DNA from: Nephrocerus scutellatus
Taxonomy: Eukaryota > Arthropoda > Insecta > Diptera > Pipunculidae
Length of the DNA: 64,000 nt
Assembly (NCBI GenBank): GCA_947095585.1
Contig: OX352761.1
Span: 130,478,277-130,542,276 of the forward strand
Direction: 5' to 3'
Shown here: one piece after another, positions 58,386 through 64,000 of the stretch
Numbering within the stretch: the first letter of the stretch is position 1
Layout: every line of letters begins with the position of its first letter
The notes under the pieces: model-generated
The model's database searches: none
The model's input: only the letters and a program-made list of their open reading frames with translations
What the model was told of the DNA's origin: nothing
Program-made: the position numbers and the translations under genes

Positions 58386-60114
58386 GCCTTAAATAAATAT
58401 AAATTTTATATATTTTTTTATGTATTTAATTTTATTAAATGTTTTAGTTGTTTTCCTTCTGATAAATGATTATATTTATAAATACTTTTTAATTATAAAT
58501 TGTTATTGTCGTTATTTCCAGTGAATTCTACTCTTTAGCAGAAAAACTTAAACTTGATTTTAAGACATACGAGTGCTTATGTATTAAAAATTAATAATTC
58601 CCCTACTTCGATTTAATAATGATCTCTTGACTAGTTCAAAGTGTTAAAATTAGTATCTATTTAATATTTGTATATTATTTTTATCTGTCTGTGGGTCTGC
58701 CGTGTTCACAAGTACATCGTCGCCCTCACTTTTTATGCTTTAAAGAGTTTAAAGAAACCGGTATCGATACGGAAGTTCCGTGGACGAGTTGGAAATATCT
58801 ATGAACTGTGAATGCTTTTTTTTTAACAATAAATACCGTGTTTGATGTGATTGCCTCAGATGATCCAAACTTCTATCTGAACTTTGAAGTATATCAGCAC
58901 AGCAAACATTTTCACCTAATCAATATACAAAATACAATCTAAACTAACATATGTGAAATAAATTTGCTCTTTATCTCTCACACTCACAAGTCACAACTTG
59001 CATAGTTAATTGCTCATATAAGTACATATTCATTAAAGACTGCTCTGCCTCCATTGATATAAGCCAAAGGAATGGTTTGTAGCGAGAAGAGTGCTTTTTT
59101 AAGCTTCTCCAGAATGAAGTTATTATAATATATTGATTATTGTTCGACCACATTCTTATTAAAAAACATAAAGTTAAATAAACAATTTTTTATTTTATCA
59201 ATCTTTAATAATTTTAGGCACAAGCAAATAGAACCTGACAGGACTACCTACACAAGTCCAACGCCGACAGGGCTAGCCATGCATGAATTCGTCTTCTGTT
59301 AACTGTAGTACTTTTCGAGGTCATCTTTATAGCCTATAAATAGACACATTGTTAATTCGGATTTACATTAATCCATGGTGTTTTCAGAAATGACTACATA
59401 ATATACTCCAACAGCATAGTACTAAAAGATACTTTATCTACGAGTATATTCTTTACAATGCACAAGTATATTATTTTTGCATTTTTGTTAGGTATATCAT
59501 TTATGTATACATCCCAGAAATATGTATGTATTATAAGTAGAAATAAGGTTTGTATATGATGAAGTGTTTTGGAGGAATTTATATTAGGATACTAAAGCAG
59601 TTTGTAGCTTTTTAATTTTTTTGGTTGTCATTAGAATTCCAAAGAAATATTGCTAATTACACGGTAAATCTAAGATAGTTTCTTGACAGATAGATCTCAC
59701 CTGAATCCAACTCGCAACATTGAAAGCTTTGTAATAATATTCATTTTAATATTTTATAGTTTATGTCATAAGTTTGATCTCGACGTTATAAAAAAAAACA
59801 TTTGAAGAAATGGGACGTGATTTTATCGCTCATGATCTTGCATAAAAATACTGCTTTAGCAAATAATGAACAAACAAGCTACTTGTGTGGGTACCTACGT
59901 GTCACATTTCTAACAAAACGTTACATTTAATAACAAATTAAGTATTCTTCTAGAAAAATATTGAATTGATAACGAACAGTGAAAAAAAATTAAGTAATAT
60001 GTGTTGTCAAAAGCAAAAATTCACATACCTACATTTGTTTAAATGATTCCAGAATCACTAAAGTGGTCATTTAACAGAGTATTTGTCTTTTTGTTTAAGC
60101 TTTAATATTTAAAT
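58386..60114. other. Intergenic, no gene recognised
   Basis: AT-rich. One 60-codon minus-strand ORF has no domain. No repeats noticed. Confidence 0.35.
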
Positions 60115-60390
60115 ATCTTCATAAAAATTAAATTTTGTGCCGTCGTTATTTAAGTAAACTCACATTTACCAACCAAATTTTTATGAAATTTTCGATGGTT
60201 ATAGACTATACACTATAGTACACCACCATTCCCCCTCTCTTTGATGTGAAAAGTAAAATGTTATTCTCAGCCATATTTACAAACCGATTTTTAAGAAATT
60301 TTCAAGGTATATTTTTGACAGGAGAGGGAAGGTTATAGGGGGTTCATGTGTGCGGATAACGAAGCGGCTAGGAACAGCTAGTTTTTAATA
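60115..60390 (+). repeat. Family D mosaic repeat
   Basis: AAATTTTGTGCCGTCGTTAT, then two units with CACATTTACCAACCAAATTT, ACAAACCGATTTTTAAGAAA and ACTATAGTACACCACCATTC. It ends in CATGTGTGCGGATAACGAAG. Confidence 0.6.
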
Positions 60391-60517
60391 AAAAATAAAT
60401 TATAAATTACCTGTGGTCTTGTTTAAATTCTTATGTTATTAAGTGCATCTCTGCTTCTTAAGCTTGATACGCATATACACCGCGGTGCACTAGATTAGAA
60501 ACATACATTTTGAAAGG

Positions 60518-60962
60518 TAAAAAACAACCCATAAAAATTAAAATTTTTCGTGTAAAATCTCTAATCGGGAATACAAAATTTTTACAAAAAGTATTGTGCA
60601 TCGGAGATACACATGCGTATAAAATTTGAAAAAAAATCTAGTACTTTTTTTTTATAAAATTTGTATGCGTGCCCCCCGACCCAGGGGCCCGATTACTTCC
60701 AAATTTTCACAGAAAGTGTTGTCCATAGGAGATACACATGCGCATAAAATTTGAAGAAAATTTTTTAAAAAATTTGTATGGGAGCCCCCGACCCTGAGGC
60801 CCGAGGTGCCCCAAATTTTAATAGAAAGTATTGTCATGGGAAATACACATGTGTCTCAAATTTGAATAAAATCAAACTTAAGGAAGTGTGTTAAAAACTG
60901 TTCACAAGATTCTGCCCGCCAGCCAGCCACGGGCACGCGAAGTTAATATAGAGAATTTAAAA
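60518..60962 (-). repeat. Family B, tandem sub-units
   Basis: Minus-strand copy with three repeats of the GGAGATACACATGCG, AAATTTGAAGAAAAT and TTTGTATGGGAGCCCCCGAC core. It finishes at AAGTGTGTTAAAAACTG, CAGCCAGCCACGGGCACGCG and AGTTAATATAGAGAATTTAA. Confidence 0.7.
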
Positions 60963-63095
60963 ATGATCTTTCTTCCGTTTTATGGCAGTGAGAGAAAAAA
61001 ATTCCAAAATTTTTAGAGAACAAGCTAACGGCAGTTTTATGAGTCTTTAATTGAATGAGTGGCATTTAAATTGATTCATAAGGTTAGAACCAGTCAAACT
61101 GCAATCGTTATTTGTGAAGTGGTTCATTTTTTGTATAAAGGGTTAATTTAGTTTTTTCTTTTTTCCACGCTTTACACGAGACACGCATGATATCAAAATG
61201 GGCCCCTGACATTGAGCAACTCTAGGTCATTCGAAAGGTGTTTGAAAAAGACCTCAAAACAGGAGAAAATGGCGCGATTTCAAACCATCACACATTTCAA
61301 ACCCCAAAATGATGTAATATAATCTAGTGAACCGCAGTGTACAAGTACCTCTAAAAACAAAATGGTTTACAAATTAAATAAAATCCGTTGGACCAACAAG
61401 AAAATTCAACTAAACTAAACAACACAAACATGACGTTGACATCTTGGCTTACGGGATTTCTATTCGCACCAATTCCCTAACAATTTCAAGAACTCTTTTT
61501 TTACTTTTTGGAGAGATTTTGTATTCTAGGTATGTACCTGTAAAACATGATGCGATAGTTCAGCTCTCCGGATAAGTTCAAGAAACATTTTAACAGAAGA
61601 ATTTTTTAAATCGGGTAAGCCGTTCTTGGCTACATACTAGTACTTTACAGCGAAACATTTTTTTTGGAGTGTTGTGGATGGTGGCTCAGACGGTAAAATT
61701 TTCGAATTTTTGCAGGGTTGAGCTGTGATCTCGTCGGAACGAATATAAGGGACGGAAAAACTTAATACCTTCAAGATTGTAGACTTACAACATAACGAGC
61801 AAAACAATTTGTTTTTGTGCAAATCAAAATTCATACAATCTTGTAAGTCTTAAGTTTTTCCATTGAGAGGCTCCCTTATTAAAATGAATAAAGGATTATT
61901 GATACTTGGGAGTTAAGCCTTTCTTTCATAGCCAACATCATAAATTTCGAATTGCATTAAATAGGTGATAATTGTAAAACGTGAAATATGCATAATTCTC
62001 TAACCCATAAACGTCTGATCATAATCAGAATTCAATTCAATGACTAAAAATATTCTTCTTTTAAAGCGCAGCAGTTTCTTTTACTCTAATTGCCGCTGCG
62101 TATTTACGCAACGGGAACAACATAAATATGTTCTCTTGCTGTTCGCGTAGCATACTTCTGGATAGCCATTAAGAAGGGGTATAATTATCACTTACCTAGT
62201 TAATATTTTTACATTTCTTAAAACACATCACAAATCTACTCAAAAGTTTCTGAAAAAACCCTTAATGTAAATCAAATTAGTCTGTAAACGATTTATAAAA
62301 CACGCAACAAGTACAATAACCAAAATATCTCACGACCGCGACGGGGACAGTGCTTAAAAGTTGAAAGCACCACTAACGAAGTGACGACTACTTAACTTTA
62401 TTGACAATCGTCTTTGTTTTTCGTGAAAAAGAGACAGAATTGACTCTGACTACCGTCTTTGCCTTTTTGCTTCAATAATTGAGAAAAATGAAAAACAGAA
62501 ACATCCAACAAGTTTTAATGCTCTATCTAGAAGGATAAAATAAAATGCTTTATGCATTTCATATTCAACAAGTTGTAAGTTATTTTCATTTTGTTTTTAT
62601 AAAATATGTAGGTATTTGTCTTCAACTAGAAAATAAAGATATGTTAATCTACTTCTATTGATAAAAACTCTGAGTTTTGAAACCTTAAAAGCGTACGTAT
62701 CGGAAATATGGTATCAAATTGATAATTTTTACACATGGATTTTTAATGATAGCTGTAGCAGTCCGCATTTGACTGGGGGCGAAGAAAATAGAACACTATA
62801 CATTAGACTGAGTGAGCATTTTCTTACTCATGCCTCTTTCGATTTACTCAAAACATACCAGAAACCTGAACCAGTGGTATGCCCTAAAAGTAACAGAGTT
62901 TTCTTGGTTTTCGTGGTAAATGCATTGCATATAGAACGCTAAGCCATCGCCATCTTGCTGATATAACGAAACCATACCCATGAATTGTCAACGGGTAACA
63001 AAGTTAGACTGTCGGTTACAAAACTTTGCAAATAAAACGCAAAATCAAACCATATCCTGGATATAGCTTGCAAATAGAATGTCAAACCAAAACCT

Positions 63096-63096
<1 letters not shown>
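60963..63096. other. Intergenic with a CGCG unit and a short inverted repeat
   Basis: A decayed CGCG-family unit lies at about 61140-61290 (CACGCATGATATCAAAATGG, CTCTAGGTCATTCGAAAGGT). An inverted repeat with ~45-bp arms spans 61745-61882. A 94-codon ORF at 62658-62942 has no recognisable domain. No host gene found. Confidence 0.4.

Positions 63097-63130
<34 letters not shown>
63097..63130. repeat. (GA)17 microsatellite
   Basis: Uninterrupted GA repeats, 34 bp, a possible GAGA-factor target in flies but with no gene nearby. Confidence 0.9.
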
Positions 63131-63136
<6 letters not shown>

Positions 63137-63337
63137 TCTTAACGTTACCCTGCAAATTGAAAGAGCTAACGAGCCAAAATTATTTTTTTAAATCATAATC
63201 CATAGAATCCCGTTGACCAACTTTAAACATTTTTACCCGGAAAATGCTTACAGTTCTCCCTCACAGTAGTTTGTAGTTTATTTTGGATTTTTTAGCATTT
63301 GTTTTTGTTTGCCTGTATGACGACAACGTATTCATTA

Positions 63338-63481
63338 GGCACATTCGGAAATAGATCTTGAGTAACTTTAGGGTAACTTTCGAACATCAAAGTTATGGTG
63401 GGTAACTATTTTATGAGATGGGTAACTTTTTACCAACATTAAACAAATTAAAGTTACTCAGGATCTATTTACAAATGTGCC
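63338..63481. mobile_element. MITE family C, copy 2
   Basis: 144 bp with inverted ends of about 33 bp: GGCACATTCGGAAATAGATC at the left and GATCTATTTACAAATGTGCC at the right, plus the adjoining GAGTAACTTTA on both arms. It matches 14406-14558. The interior carries GGGTAAC four times. No clear target duplication is visible at this copy. Confidence 0.75.
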
Positions 63482-63739
63482 AACTGAGTCTCCTCTTTTC
63501 GTACATATACGGCAACGTCAACGGCAACGTCAACGACTACGTCAACGCAACTGATGCAACGGATTCTATGTGCTTGGCAGTAAAGACTGTAGACTTTTAT
63601 TTCGTGTTCTGTACGTAGTTTTAAGGGCTTATGGCTTTTTACAGCTCTCACAATCAAAACATACAACGTAAAACATAATTTGAGATACTGACAAAAAATA
63701 AATTTCTCGTTATGTTAATCGAAATCTTGTTTGTATTTT

Positions 63740-63862
63740 TAAATTCTCTATTTTAACTTCACGTTCGGTGGTGGAATCTTGGGATCAAGTTTTAACCCAC
63801 TTCCCAAAGCTCGATTTTATTGAAACTTTGTACAGATGTGTATTTTCGGTGTTACATGGGAC
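63740..63862 (+). repeat. Family B dispersed repeat, short
   Basis: AAATTCTCTATTTTAACTTC, GTGGTGGAATCTTGGGATCA, GTTTTAACCCACTTCCCAAA and GCTCGATTTTATTGAAACTT in family order, then it breaks off against the family G repeat. Confidence 0.65.
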
Positions 63863-64000
63863 ACGGATTATAGCTGTATTTTATTGAATTCGAATTGGGA
63901 ATTACAACACAATTGCACTGTCGAATTCCTTCCTTGGAATTGGAAAACCTGCTGTTTGGCTGGTTTTGGCTGGTTTTCAAATTCCAAAGAAGGACTTCGA
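63860..64000 (-). repeat. Family G MITE-like repeat, copy 2, cut by the window edge
   Basis: Reverse-complement match to 7624-7760, sharing ATAGC-GTATTTTATTG, GGGAATTACAAC, TTGCACTGTCGAATTCCTTC and AAAACCTGCTGTTTGGCTGG. Contains a short local duplication of GGCTGGTTTT. The window ends inside it. Confidence 0.6.

Noticed and set aside
62658..62942. 94-codon ORF
   Set aside because: No domain or signals; length is within chance range for an AT-rich window of this size.

Overview
This is an AT-rich, gene-poor, repeat-rich stretch of an animal nuclear genome. Short GT-AG introns of about 60-80 bp, insect-type protein families and many decayed transposons point to an insect. A higher fly (Diptera), possibly a tephritid-like fruit fly, is my best guess. 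It is inferred from protein style and was not checked by any search.

Genes occupy two blocks. Left block (1-13.8 kb): CAP-D2 (condensin subunit 1, minus strand, eight coding exons, 1081-5885); a doubtful two-exon ORF firing divergently from it (6004-6401); an orphan ankyrin-repeat fragment (7032-7238); Not10 (CCR4-NOT subunit 10, plus strand, eight coding exons, 7837-10676); a piggyBac-type transposase fossil (about 10.95-12.33 kb); and an acid-lipase family gene on the minus strand (12635-13809) whose first exon I could not find. Middle block (31.5-35.2 kb): a five-exon C2H2 zinc-finger gene on the minus strand resembling vertebrate ZNF800.

The rest, about 14-31 kb and 35.2-64 kb, has no convincing protein-coding host gene. 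It holds fossils of LINEs (at least five reverse-transcriptase fragments), Tc1/mariner (three), a tRNA-derived SINE family (six copies), several MITE-like families with recognisable ends, a very abundant short repeat whose ends read AAATTCTC (here family B), a CGCG-rich tandem repeat that recurs at four places, a long G/T-rich minisatellite and simple repeats. The longest structure not explained by a known family is an inverted repeat with about 240-bp arms at 45587-46182. It could be a foldback element or a source of long hairpin RNA.

The genes do not form a pathway. CAP-D2 acts in mitotic chromosome condensation, Not10 in mRNA deadenylation, the lipase in lipid hydrolysis, and the zinc-finger protein probably in nuclear DNA binding. 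I see no evidence for a wholly new system. The hairpin, the divergent spliced ORF and the ankyrin fragment deserve a second look first. Exon borders were placed by hand from GT/AG signals, reading phase and protein continuity.
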